The position numbers and the translations under genes are program-made. From the NCBI GenBank assembly GCA_903813345.2, contig CAIIXF020000002.1, forward strand, positions 16,006,467 to 16,070,466: a stretch of DNA of 64,000 nucleotides, in the 5' to 3' direction. The DNA comes from Owenia fusiformis. Its lineage: Eukaryota > Annelida > Polychaeta > Sabellida > Oweniidae. The notes beneath the pieces were generated by a model, which had not been told where the DNA came from, did no database searches, and saw only the letters and a program-made list of their open reading frames with translations. Positions 28,509-43,500 of the stretch are shown here, one piece after another. Within the stretch, counting starts at the first letter, position 1. Each line of letters starts with the position of its first letter.

Positions 28509-31500
28509 ATGGATACACAAGTAGATTTAGGAATGATCCATGCTGGCGAGAAAAGGTACGTTTATACCGTATGGTATTTAGATTTATACAAAGTGTATTT
28601 TGTTCTGTTGTTTTGTTGAGGAAGATTTCCAGTCCAAGGACATTGTCTGACCATGAAGGTTTTTGACCTTCGATTGAAAAGTTCTAGTTTATACATTATC
28701 CTTGATTTGTTTTACATGTGTAGGTACCTTGTCAGGTTCAAATACACTGTTACTGCTCTTCAAATACTGTATTTTTCTTTTCTGAGCATTAGATTGAAGC
28801 AAAATCTATAATCCTCTAAATAAGCAATCAAAGAACCATGGTGCTACATGCTGGAAAACATTCATATTTTCGATGATGTTTAGCCTGTACTAAATCATTA
28901 ATTAACACAACTGTTGCTGCCATGAAATTGTCAGCAAGCTTTTTCAAGATCTCGAAAGCCTTTTAAAGAGTTAATGAGCAATTGATGCTGAATTATTTAT
29001 TAGATACAGAATCTTGGTTTACATGTAATCTAAAAGGTTATCACATGATTTAGATCTGATTAACATTTTTATATACTTATCTGTCAAGGCATATATCTAC
29101 AAGGCATTAACATCACAAAATGGCACCACTTTATCGTATGCTACGACCCCACTTACGTTGTGTCCTGGAATTGGATAAGTCACCTAATTGCTCACAATAT
29201 TATTTGTTCGATCTTAAGTCATGAATTTCTGAGAACTAGTAGATGATTTTGAAAAAATACCTTTTTGACTCTGAGAAGGTCATTGGAGGTGAAATCTCAA
29301 ATCTAAACTCAGATTTGAACTTCTGAGAACTTGCAGATGATTTTTTTTAAAATGGTCAATTTAAAGCAAGTTGAAAAAAGACCCTTTTGACCTTGAGAAA
29401 CGTAAGTCATATTGAAGGTCAAATCTATAGTCAGATTTGAACTTAAGAGAACTTCTAGATGATTTTGAAAATAATTGGTCAATTTGAATCAAGCTGAAAA
29501 AAGACCTTTTTGATCTTTGTTGGACCTTGAGAAGTTCAAATCTAAAGTCATATTTGAACTTGTGATAACTTGTAGATGATTTTGAAAAATATATTTGGTC
29601 AATTTGAAACAAGTTGAAAGAATACCTTTTTTACGTCAGTGGAGGTTAAATCTATACACGCGGTCCTAACTTCGACCGAAGAAAAACGGTGCAATATGAG
29701 ACTCGCAATCCTTGATTTTCAAGCATCTGGTAGGTCAAAAATTCAAATTAACGGTCAAAGTTAGGACCGCGTGCTATAGTCAGATTTGAAATTTTGAGAA
29801 CTTTAGATGATTTTGAAAAAATTGCTCAATTTGAAGCAAGTTGTAAAACGACCTTTTTGACTTTGAGAAGGTCAAATCTAAAGTCATATTTGAACTTTTG
29901 ATAACTTGTAGATGATTTTGAAAAAAAAGATTTGGTCAATTTGAAACATAACAATGACTTGTTGAATTCAATAACACTTTGCTTATTTCTGACTTTGACT
30001 GCTGGGACAGGCTCATATTGTTATATTTTATCATAACTCTCTCATATAAGATCCACCTGTCTCAGTTTTATACTCATTTAAGGCACTTTCTGATTTTCAA
30101 AGATACAAGAGCTGATTAGGTTTTGTATGCTGGGTTAATTACATAGACTGTCAAAAATCTTGTTGTTTTATAAGATAGAAGATTTATTTGTTTTCAGGCC
30201 GATGGATTATGGAAATCTCTCACCGACAGAATCGGGGGAAGGATATGGTGTCAGTAATTCACGCAAGGTTGAGAAAAAGTAAGTGTTCATTTTTGATAAA
30301 ATCATTGGTTAAAATCAAGCCTAAAGAAGCATCTGGAAATCCTCTGGGAATGGCAGTCTACAGAGGGAATGAAAAAGATATTTAGTATTTAACAAAGTTC
30401 TCAGAGATGGCATCCTCCCAATGCAGACATCATCATCCACTTTGTGGAGGGAAGGAACAGACTGGATGATCCCTGCATTCGGAGGATGAGAAATTGCTGA
30501 TAGGATACTATTTAGAGGATAGTATAAGATGCTAATGTGCAGTAAATACCTCCAAACAAGGTGTATAGACATCAGTTGAAACACTGCCAAGTATATTGAT
30601 ATAAACTTAAAACACAGATATTTCAAATGCCAAAAAAGTCAAGATGCATTCGATTGTGAAATATGTTACCTTTATGTGAGGTATGCCAGGTAAGAAATCT
30701 AACTTAATGCCAATGTTCAGCTGGACAATAACCTTTAAACAAAACCTTTAAATGACCACCTTTTATGCATGGTCAAATAAATGATTGGGGGGATTTGTGT
30801 TCCAAAAATATAAAGGTACTAGATATTTCTCGTGAATATGTCCCAGAAAATATGAACGGTTGATCAATAATTGTGTTTAGTTATGTTTCTTTTTTCTGTA
30901 CATAATATTGCGCTGTTAGTTTATGTGCCAAAAAAATAAAAGGCAAACTTAATTTAGATCATACATTTAGGCCAGTTTAATCTAATGAGAATATTGTGGG
31001 CATCATTTTCACATTTTCTGATTATTTTACTTCAAGGTTTTGTGGGGATTTTACTCACTCTGACTCAGGCTATGTCCAAGCTGTAGAGAAAGTTGTTTCA
31101 GAATATCTTTCCAATAGGGGTTTTCTAATGTCCTTTAAATAATACACCAGAATTAAAGATGTATATGTGACATGACAATACTAGTATGTGGAATTAGTGG
31201 TAATATGTATTCAATTTCGGAATATTACTGAGACTTCTTTGTAAAATGAATGAAAATATTAATGATATGTGTAGATGAAAAGATTTATATATTAATACTG
31301 TACATGACATACATGGCCTTAAATATAGACATTATAAAACCGCAATGTTAGACACATAGTTTTTGCTAGTGATTAATATATGTATGTTAAGGTCAAGGTG
31401 TTTTTTTGCATTAAGCAAATAGAAGCTTTCAGTTTGTTATCTGTTACCGTCATTAATGGCTTAGAAACATACACTTTTTATTACATATTTATTTGAAGTT

Positions 31501-34500
31501 CATGTGTATGTTATAGTGGTGGGACTCGTGTGAATTATCCTACTCGAGTAGAGGCTCTTGAACACTCGATTTATTCGCGATTAAAATGAATGATTTTGGA
31601 AAAAAGTTCAGAAAAACTTTCTTCGGAAAGTTACAAACTTTCACTTCCGGTAGCAATGTTTTCAAGTGTTCTCGGCTCAACCTACCTTGAATAACTCCAA
31701 CATACCCATCAAATTATTCAAATAGAATAACTCAATACACTTTATATGTTCTTGTTTTGCATTGAAAAGTAAATAATTTAGCAATTTACGCTAATTGGTT
31801 TGACCTCGTTAAATATTGCATTGCACATGCGCAACCGGATGTAATCAATAAATAAAAACAAACACGAGAAAGCCTATCGTATTTGATTTATTATTTCAGT
31901 TAAGGTATCAAACTACAATGCTATATATTAAGGAAGGCATCATTGTTAAACATTGTACAGAAATGTTGTACATTGGATGTGCTTTTTTTACGTAAATTGC
32001 GGTTGAAAGGTGGGTAAATCACATTTTCTTCATCATTTTTTTCATTTTTTTTTCAATTCGAGTCAGAATTTACCAATCGATGAATCGTATTTACAGGGTT
32101 TGGCGAGTAGTATTCGAGTCCACGAGTCAATCGTTGCTCCACTAGTATGTTAACTCTTTAATAGTGTGGAACAGTCCACAGGATTAAAGCCACAACCATC
32201 TTCAAAATGTGTCTAATGTATCATCATTTAATATCTATATATTATATGGGTGATATGCATTGTATTTTGCAAATATATACAGTAAGTTTGGATAGAATGA
32301 GTATTTTAACTTCAAGATTTTCTGATAGTTGTTCAGGTTATCTTTGTGAAATAGATACATCATAATGTGGAAATAAGCTCAGGTTCATGGGATTCTTAAT
32401 ATAGTGCTATTTGCATTTCAGGCTTAATATCACCTATGACCAAACGATGCCATTGTTATATGGCCGATCTGCTTTGTTCCGTTTTATTGAACTTTGGTAG
32501 AAAATTCATTGTAGAATGTAGGTTCAAATTGAATATGAGACAAAGCCATTCAACATAAGACTTCAGTACCAATAAAAGGTTTATCACAAAATATGGATTT
32601 TTCCACATTTGTTTTTATGTTACTAAACTGATACCTGTTTTCCCTTCCTCTGGCGTGTGCTTTAGTGCATTAATGATTAGGATTCAGGGAGTTGCAACAA
32701 TGATAATGTTAATCAATATCCAAGGTCTAAGTGCTCAGGACTTAAGGATTTTTTAAGTTGTAGTGCCTCACCAGAGTCTGGAAGCCCAGCAAAATTTTGA
32801 TTTGATTGTGACAAAATAACACATGTTAAAACCATGGAAATTTAGTTTGAGTAAAAAGTTAGTCAGGTATTGATGAAAATTATGTTTCTGTTTACATAGA
32901 TATTAATTTTACTATTCAAGGACATAAATTAATGTCATCACACTTCAGTCTGCACCATTAATATAGAAAACATGCTTTCAAGTAACAATCTCTTTATGAG
33001 GTGAATGAATATTGAATAGCAAATCTCTGGACTTTACACAGCTTTGTTTTTATCAAATAAAAATCAACTTTTAAAGTAGGCTTGCTGACTTATGGCATGT
33101 ACAGAATGTTACAAAGTCACGTACTGTATAACAGTAAATTGATGTGGTATGATTGTTAAAAAGATTCAATAAAATTTGAAGCAGAAATAAGAAATTCCGT
33201 GTACATATATTGGCAATGTCAAATAGAGTTTTTGTCAAGGTCAATTTGTAACCTTGAATTCATATTCTCCTCTCTCCAAACAAAATCCCCGAGGATGCAA
33301 AAACTGCGAATATTAAATCCCATTTATAACAAAATGTCATTTCAATGTATCCTTCATTAGATATCAGTAGATTAAATCCATTTACATGTAGTTGATTAAT
33401 TACTCATGTGAGTAGGTTGTTATCAGATTCGCCACCAGGTGACTAATTCGGGGGAAATAACATGGCAGGGTATCACAAAGTTCCCTTAAACTTGAATATT
33501 CATCAGTTTTAGTGGTTCACTTTTCATATTACCCTTATGTATCTGATAGTTATACAAATTAAAATATGTCTAGTAAAAGAAAATATCTGCCCAACACAAG
33601 ATGAATTCACTTTTTGTGATTTTACAACATGGGGTCTCTGGGGAATATCCCCGACCAAGAAGTCACATTTTCAAAGAAAATTAAATTTTGTTTATAAACT
33701 CTTTTCAAAACCATATTTCTAATGTAGATTCCATTTTAATGAGGTAAATCAAGAATATTTCTACTCGCATATAGACTTAGACATAGATGTAATTGATTAG
33801 AGGTGTCACGGATACCCGATTTTGTTCCGATCTGCGGAATTATGCCCTCGGAACGGAATACGGAACACAAATTGAGAATTTTGATTCAGTTCCGGAACAT
33901 GAGCATTTTTCCCCTTCATAACTTTTGGCCCTTGACTCGCCACAAAACAGCATTTTTCTTTCAATATTTTGTACCAAATGAGGTTCCTTCTTTTCACTCC
34001 TTCTCATTGAAGAGTTTTGAAGAGCTTTTCGCTCCCAAATAGACCTAGATGATCAGCTTATTTTAATCTTATGCACGCAGTCACTCTGTTCCGAACTGTT
34101 CCGAAATAGTTCCGTTCCGAAACAAAATGTTCTGAACGGAACTGTTCCGATTTTTTTTGTTCCGTGACATCTCTAGTATTGATAGCAAGAAAAAACATTC
34201 ATATTGATATATTTGCATATATGGTTTCCAATGTTACCTGACTCCATGTATTAGGTGCTTTCTGTTAATGACTGATCTATTTGTCATATTCTAATTAGGT
34301 AAGGGAAAATCAAGTGATCTCTTTAATTAAAGAGTGAAGAAGCAAAATCATACTGATAAAAATGGTAAGGGCAATATACTTCATTCTCAAGTACTATATA
34401 ATAATGTAAACAGATTTCTATACAGATAGGGTCATCGTTTTTTACTGAAATGCTCTCTTATGGTCCCTGCTTATATAAACAAATTACAACAGGACTGGAA

Positions 34501-37500
34501 AAACAAGATGTTTGTGCTCTTTAGAAGTGGAAGAGGTATTCAATGACATGTTTGTTGTTCAGTTTTAAGAACATAAATAAAATATTATTTCAGATTCAGA
34601 AAATCCTCTGTTGCATTGCAAGTTTGTAATGGCACCTGACATGGTATATTATGTTCTCCTTTTTTGACTGATTTTCTTTTCTTTTTACATCTCGGATTAC
34701 CAAGGTTGAAAATCAAACTTGTAGGGAGAATGGTATAAGCCATGTTCTGGTTTACTACAGAAAGAACAGTAAAAAGTTAGCTCACAATAATAAAACAGCC
34801 ATAGGCGTAGCGCCCGGTACGCTGGGTACGCACAGGCGTACCAGATGGTTGCAAATTCCCTCCAAATACAACCAAATTTCAAAATTTTCCTGGGGGAGAA
34901 CCCCCCTAAACGCTGTTTTTTGCTTCGCTCAACTTTTGTTCCCACGGTGGCGTACTACTTAGAAATATAGCGCTACGCCAATGACAGCATGTATATATGT
35001 ATATTCACTTTCAGCCATTGCTATGCAAAGATAATTTTTCTGATTGGTTTATACCTAAAACCAAAACATATCCAAAATGCTTACATTTTGTAATCAACCT
35101 GTAATCTGGAAATCAATGTTTATGAGAAAAAGACAGATAATCTTACTTTGAATTTAAGGAGAATTTACTCAAAATATCAATAGTGACATTTTCAGGATCA
35201 TTTTAAATCAAGGTAACACTACTACATAAGTTCTATATTATCTAAGACCTCCCCAATTAGAAAGCCTCCATATTTTGTAGCGAACCATATATGGGTGAGA
35301 GAGTCAGGGGACAAAGCCTGCATAACTACCCAACCCCAGAGGTCCAAGCTATTTTGACAGCCATTACACTGCTTTGAAAAGACATTGAATTTGTATCAAC
35401 TGTATGATCCTGTGAACCATAACCTATGTATTAAAATTCATCGACATACAACTTGGCTCAAATAAAAAATAAATCATGTCAATAAGAAATATGTTTAAAG
35501 CCTCACATAAGTCCAACTATCTATAGATTCAAGGTAATATTCTTGTGAAAAGAGACCTTGTAGAATATGTATGATAAAATACATTTGGATTTTATTCACT
35601 GGAGTTACAGGGTTCACCAATGGTTCAATGTTGGATAACTGAGAGGAGTGTGATATAAAGGTCACTTCCCTTTCCTCTATTTATACACAAGGAGATCCGT
35701 TTAATCAGAATATCAAAGTTATTTGAAAAAGAATTAAACCAAAGTGAGAAAAGATACTGAAATACTGTGTTTTGACAATGGATGTCTGCTAGTGTTATAC
35801 ATTATTCTATAATTAACTTTATTCTATACATGAGTTTCTGTATGTTCTACATGTAGTAATTTACAGTAAACCCAAGAGCCCAGGTTTTAAAGTAACATCT
35901 ACATATATTCTACCTTACAAACTCTTCATGCCCATGTGTCCCTTCCATGCCCGGATGACCAAAAAGTAAACTGGCATCTCATATTATAACTTTTTGCAAT
36001 ATTTCCATGAATGCCTCTAGTAAATAACCAGCATAGCCTAGATACAGATTACTAAATATTCTAGATTATACTTTTTAAAAGTAGGTCATTTAATTTTCTT
36101 AATTTTCATATATTGAAGAAAATTATTTACCCTTTGATAATTAGGCTAGATGAGTTATATACTTTTTGTGCAAAACTGAGAGATGTATGGAATGGGTACC
36201 TGCAAATAACATCAGACTCCAATGAGGAACCCATCCAGATTTTGAATATATGGAGCTTCCTTAATGGAACATTATTTTTTGAGGTACCAAAAGGGTTTCA
36301 CTTTAGTATTACAATTGATGATAGTAATGGTTGTGGATCCCACAATGCAATCTATTTTATATCTTTCACATATCATATCACATTCACCTGCTCGCTTATT
36401 AGTTTCATTTTATCACTTTATACTTTGGTATAGGTGTCAATCACATTCACATTCACATAGTGTATCATATTTATCTCTCAACAGACTGCCCATTTTTAAA
36501 TCATCTAACTTAAATATTTGCCTGCCAGTATTTTAAATGGCAAATGACATATATGACTTGACATACAGATGTATTGCCTTCTATATGTCATGATATGACA
36601 TCTAAAGAGTCAATAAAAGATATGTATATAGGAGGCTGATGGTTGTGTGTCATTATAATTGTCCTACTTGGAAATCATCCACATTCACATTCCACATTCT
36701 GGTGTCTCTAGTCTGTACTGGTAAGGGCAATTTAGGTGTCATGTTATAAATGAGATGATATGTCTTCATCTGCTAGTCAACTAAGGTCAGGGGAAGAAAG
36801 TTAACTATTTTAACTCCCTTCTGATCTCTGATTTTTCATAGAATTTATCAGAAGCAATAGTTCATATACTTGTTATTGCTAATCAATTGCCATTTTTGTT
36901 AATTATGCCATCAAACAGCAGCTTGGAGTCAGACCTTCTTGAAAGACCAAGTTAGTATATATGTTGCATCTCTTCATTCGGTTTTTCAGAACATTGTCAT
37001 TTTCGGAAGAATTCACTTTTGGCTCCAAGATTTATAGAGTGGGAGATTCTGGTGGATGTTTTGCTGTTTATTATACTTTCTAAAAAGTGCTAGATCAGAT
37101 AAGGTTTTTGGCATGCTGGGTAATTTGTCTGGTAACCATTTTGCTCTTCAACGTATGATATTTATTACGACACTGTGTGTTTTGGTTTCTGATTCTATCA
37201 CGCCTTCCAGGAATGAAAAACAGAGAATGTCTAGTTATTCACCCTGGCCTATCATTCATATTAGCTATAGGTATTTTCATAATAAAACCATGCTTCCTGT
37301 AGAAATCAATACTCTCTTATGCAATTTTGCATGTGTCGTCTTATAATAACTGAAATATATTCTTCTATGTTACAACTTTTTTGTATTAGAAATGTGGACA
37401 GTGAGATATTGCAAATACCTTTGGATGGAGAGTGGATTGCAACTGAAGCCGCTTGAGATAGTAGTAGTATTTCCTTGTAAAATGAGTTTACATGTATTTT

Positions 37501-40500
37501 GAATTCAAAAATGTATAGTTAACCGTATAGATAATGGAGATGACAGAAAGAAGCTTGACTACTAGATTACTCAAAATTAGCAGTTTTCAATAAAATTAAA
37601 CAAAAAATTTAATTCCCATGAAACTTGACTTGAAAGATGTTATCATAGCACTTTATAGTTTATATATTTTCATCTGCTAAATAATAACAAAAATTATCCA
37701 TAAGCTAGATGTAAATGATCATATAATCCTGATCATAGTTTCAAAATGAGCAAATGAGCAAGTTAAGAATACTATGTGGGTAGAGAAGCTTCAAACGACA
37801 TTTCCATGTGAGTAGAGGAATGTTTTGTAGTTTATTAGATCAAAACTTTTCTATATTTTGGTACAGCTTTACAAACCTCTGTTACAACATTTTGGTGAAA
37901 ATTACAACTTCATACAGTGTTCGAAATAAGCATTTTGCCTTGTACTTGTGCATTAGGCATTGTCACTCTGTAGTTATACAAGTCTAATGTGTTATGTGAC
38001 TGCATGTGGGCAGAGAGGAGGGTGAATAACGGGTCACTGGGCATACCATATAGCACTGTCCATATAGCACTCTATTGGTAACTAGCTATTCAGCTAGTGG
38101 CATCTACATGCAAATAGGAACAGGCTACTATATTCCTACGTAACATTTTATTCTCACATATTCTCCTAATTCTCATACTCATCGCATTCTCTAATGTAGT
38201 AAAACACAATAAGTTGTGATTGATTGATGTAAGGATTCTGACCATAATGCACACTGGTGTGATATACACTATTTATATTCTGCACCAGATACTTGCTAAC
38301 AGAAAGCTTATGTTGAACAGGTGGACTGTGGTGAATATTAAATCGAGGTCAGTGAATTATTCAATAAATGATGACATTACAAAGGAGGTGTTGTCCCATT
38401 AAGCACAGTTATGATCGCTTGCCCTTTATAACATTGAAACAGTCTTGTATAATTTACTTCCGACAATTTTGGAAAAGAACACATGAGTTTCAAAACTATA
38501 TCAAGATAATTATACAAAAGATTCACTGAGATGTAGATTATAGTTATTGAAGGAATTTACATAGTGTTTCATATAAAAATGATGAACAAATGATATCAAA
38601 GAAAAGAAAAACATTTTTTAGTGAATAATTACCCTTTACATTTTCATTGTATAATTATTTTACAGTCAATAATTACCCTTCACAAAAGTGATTGCTTTCA
38701 TCTTACTCTGTCTTTATTACTCTCTTAGATGTGCTGTGATTGCCTGAATAGATGCAAATACATGTAGATAGATAGAGAGTAGGGTGATATACTAACTGTC
38801 AGGGAAGTTAATCATCTAGAGGTAGATTTCTCCAAACATCGTTAAGTTGCTCTTTTTCAGATTTACATCTGTAATTGTAAAATAGACAATCGACTTGCAG
38901 ATCAATAATTTCTCAAAATTTAGTGAGTGTTATGAATACAGCAGTGATAAACCCAGTGTTTTCTACAGTTTAGGAAAAATATTTTGGTGGCATGTCATTT
39001 TTTGATTCTTCTTTAGGATGCAGTACATATGCCAGGTTATTTTAACACTCGGGAGATCATCGTGAACGCCGATATATTCCTCTTTCAAGTATTTCCCTCA
39101 AGGGGATCAACCAGTTACATGCCATTAACATGGTTTAGACACAACTGATTCTATTTCTGTGTTAGAGGGAGGGTAACCTTGAGTTTTATATGTAAGAACA
39201 TCTGTTGCTTCAGTTGTAACGTAAACAATGTATTTTTTGTTATAGGATATATCATTTAGACAGTTAAACTACACAGAGGATATTCACCAGATGAACTGAT
39301 AACATTGTTTTTGCACAAAGTCAATTATTAGAAGGTCATTGTGATTTATAATGATTAGGTGTAACTCTTGCGTCATAGCAGTGTCCTTGGGGTCCTTTGA
39401 ATAAGATACTAGTACTGGCAGTAGACAAAGGGAATAGAGAAAACTAAAGGAAACTAGTTATATAACACTTAAACATCTTTCTAGAAATAAACATTTAGAT
39501 GTCTGTGCATATTCTGATGCATGATTTATTAACATTCTAAAATAAAGTGTGAATAATTTGCGGTGGAGAATCAATACTGTTGAAGGTTATTGCAAAACAC
39601 ATTCAATATCATTTCAACCCCCTCAGTTATTACACCAAAGCCTTAGGGATAACCTTTGAATCTACTCCAGAAATACATTTGGAATCATTATTGAGATTTG
39701 TGATGTTAATGTCAGTGATAAAGCAATGCAAATCATTTGGTGAGATAAAATACATGGATACAAAAATACGAAAAACATGTTATTAAAAATTCAATTTTTC
39801 CAGACTTAAAGCATACAGCCATGGCACCCGGCAATCATGAATTCAGATTTACTTTCATCAGCTAAATCTAAAAACATTAGCTAGACATCACAGTCTAGAA
39901 ATACATGTTTCATTGTTTCTCATCCTCTATAACATTGTTATTTATGCTTCATGCACAGTCTATCATTAACTGCTTGAAACTTCTCGACTCCATGCATACG
40001 TATTGGCACTTTTCAATGTGTATTGGCACTTTTCAATGTGTATTGGCGCTTTTTAATGTGTATTGGCCATTTTCAATGTGTATTTGCGCTTTTCAATGTG
40101 TATTTGCGCTTTTCAATGCGTATTGGCACTTTTCAGTGCGTATTGGCACTTTTCAATGTGTATTTGCACTTTTCACTGTGTATTTGCGCTTTTTAATGCG
40201 TATTGGTGCTTTTCAATACATATTGGTACTTTTCAATGTGTATTGGTGCTTTTCAATGAGTATTGGCGCTTTGCTTCAAATTGTGCTCGGGAACGCCCTT
40301 CTATCATATAAGGAGATATTTGCTTTTTAATACAGCTCAGGTTTTTCATTGTCGTCTTTTAATAAGCGGTATGTTTTTAGAATCTAAAGGTTACATGCTA
40401 TGTGTCACGTAAGTTACAAATAGTAAATCAATCAATGGGGCCTTTTGGCAGAGTATAATTTGTTGTACAGTCTATGCCCTTTCTTTTATTTTTTGGTACA

Positions 40501-43500
40501 ATTATTGGTACATTGTATTTTATATGTATGACTTATTCAAATGACATGTGCTTGTTCTATATCATATTCATTTAAAAGTACACCCTTTTAAACATCTTAA
40601 AGAAATAGAATTTGTTTTCAGACAATGTATTCAGTTATAAAAAACACTTAAAACATGCTTATCTGCCTTAGACGTGGCAAGTTATCCTAACATTAGATAT
40701 ACCAAGAGAGGCTCAAGGTTATATCATGCAGTGAAAGCAACCTTGGACCAGATTATTTATAAAACAATTTACAACCTACAAAAGGTCCTTACCCAGAATG
40801 CAATTACTGTAAGGTCCTCTGTTGGAAAGCAATTAGTGCCCTCCAAGCATCTTCCCAGTTTTCTGTTGTAGAATCTTGAATTCTTACATGAACTTGTCTA
40901 AACAGACCCTCAGCGGCCATTTTTACCATAGGAAACCATGTTTTGTCAAAAATCTGAATATATTTCAAGTTGCTTGGAATTATATAGCAGTAATCTCCCC
41001 GTCATTAAAGCAAGTATATAGCAGTAATCTCCCCATCATTAAAGCAAGTATAAAGCAGTAATCTCCCCATCATTAAAGCAAGTATATAGCAGTAATCTCC
41101 CCATCATTAAAGCAAGTATAAATCAGTAATCTCCCCGTCATAAAGCAAGTATATAGCAGTTATCTCCCCGTCATTAAAGCAAATATATAGCAGTAATCTC
41201 CCCGTCATTAAAGCAAGTATATAGCAGTAATCTACCCATCATTAAAGCAAGTATATAGCAGTATCTCCCAATCATTAAAGCAAGTATATAGCAGTAATCT
41301 CCCCGTCATTAAAGCAAGTATATAGCAGTATCTCCCAATCATTAAAGCAAGTATATTGCAGTATCTCCCCATCATTAAAGCAAGTATATAGCAGTATCTC
41401 CCCATCATTAAAGCAAGTATAAAGCAGTATCTCCCCATCATTAAAGCAAGTATATAGTAGTATCTCCCCATCATTAAAGCAAGTATATAGCAGTATCTCC
41501 CCGTTATTAAAGCAAGTATATAGCAGTTTATTCTACAGTTAGCATGATATTCATAGGATAACATGTCAAAATAAAAACGGCATTTTTGTAATCAGTGGTA
41601 AAATATGATATTTTTGACAATTTTTCACTTAACCATAGCACACGGTGTTTTAGCCATGACATACGGCGCCGTATGCTATGAATTATGGATTTATGCTACT
41701 TCAGACTCAAAACGAGGCTAAGTGTCAACATCGCCAGATTGCTTGAAAAATTCGAATTAAATCACTTAATTTCCGACGTTTCTGATGATGACTTTAACTA
41801 TGGAATAAAAAGAACATCCTATGATTTACTTGTGATATGATTTTAATCCACTCATGGATATTGATATCTGCACGAGATCACTCATAGATCATAGGATATT
41901 CTCTATATCTCCCCATCATTAAAACAAGTATATAGCAGTATCTCCCCATTATTAAAGCAAGTATATAGCAGTATCTCCCCATCATTAAAGCAAGTATATA
42001 ACAGCATCTCCCCATCATTAAAGCAAGTATATAGCAGTATCTCCCCATCATTAAAGCAGTGGATGCAGCACCTACCAGAGATTTTAAAAATAGGTTTGCT
42101 CTGAAAATCGATTTTCACCCATTTGCAAATGAGAAAACCATGAAAATTGGCATATTTTTACAAATTTTGGTCTGCATCGTGAAAATGAGAATTTTGCACC
42201 TACTTCCGAAAAAGTTTTGTGGAGAACACTGTTAGGTACTAATGGTACTTAAAGGCCCCATGTAAAGTTTAAACCACTTTGGCTTATATTGTAGTCTTAC
42301 CCAATGTTATCAAAGTGTGATATGTGAAACTTTTTTTTTAATTTCAAAAAGTGGTTTTTGATAGACTTTTTGTTCCAAAATTTGTGAATTTATTTAAAAC
42401 CAACTTTTAGAGGTCACTCATATCTTCTAATTAGCCACAATTCATACCAATTCATAGCATTCATCCTCCCATGTTTTTTGCCAAAAAAATTAAGAAAATC
42501 GGTTGATAAACAAGCGAGAAGTGAACTTATCAGTGCATGAAAATGGTTCTGAGAAAAATGCATTTCAAAATTTTGGTTCTCATAGAAACCAATGGTACAA
42601 TGATATCTAAAACATAATTTATTCTTCCTTTTAACCTGGTTAGACAATCAACATTGGTTTTTTATGAAAGTCTAGCATATTTAGAAACGATTGACATCGA
42701 AAAAAAATTTTAAATTTTTTTCAAAAAGTTTTTGTTACCTTAGTGACATCACTAATGTTTCAAAATATTTTTGATATGCTAAAACATTGAAGTGGCCCAT
42801 TAAATATGGCATTTTATTATTGAAATAGTGTGTCCTTTGTTCAATCTTTGCATTGGTGTTAAAAAGATAATCTTTTTTGAAATGCATTAAGAAATATTTG
42901 ATGATTAAGAAATTTCAACTTTTTTTGAAAAATGGCGGGAAATTTGAATATTTGAGAAATGAAATGCTCACAACTTTTTTTTCAAAAAATTTTTTTTGTT
43001 CAAAAATCTCTAAAATCACTTTTTAAGTCCGGACAAATAGTAAATGAATGATAAAAAAATATTTTCAAACTTTAGACGGGGACTTTAAGGTTTACATTAG
43101 TTTAACTATAAAGTTAACTGTAATGTAAAAAATGGCAACTTGAAAAATATCACAGATTCGAACTAAAATCCTGCATCTAATGAAACTTCAGTATGTGTAC
43201 AATAACCCTTAGAGAGTTCTCTTTCTCATGGAATCTTACAATAAGGGCAGGCAGTTTGCTTCGTGACGATAGCAAACATGTTTTTTGGATGTCTAGGGTG
43301 GATTGAACTAACGTGACTCATTGGATAAGTGCTCTTTTGTTTGCTATATTCAATATGTCACTGTAATCTCAGTCAGATAATTGTTACATAGATAATGATA
43401 TCTAATGTGTCTACTGTGCTGAATTCAAAGAAAATACATATTAACTATTGTCTTTATTGTTTCCATAGGTATTTTTAGATGAGATGTGGGAACTTAAGTG

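Noticed and set aside
41232-41564. 110-codon minus-strand repetitive frame
   Set aside because: Translation of the 33-34-bp minisatellite; only repeat residues appear.
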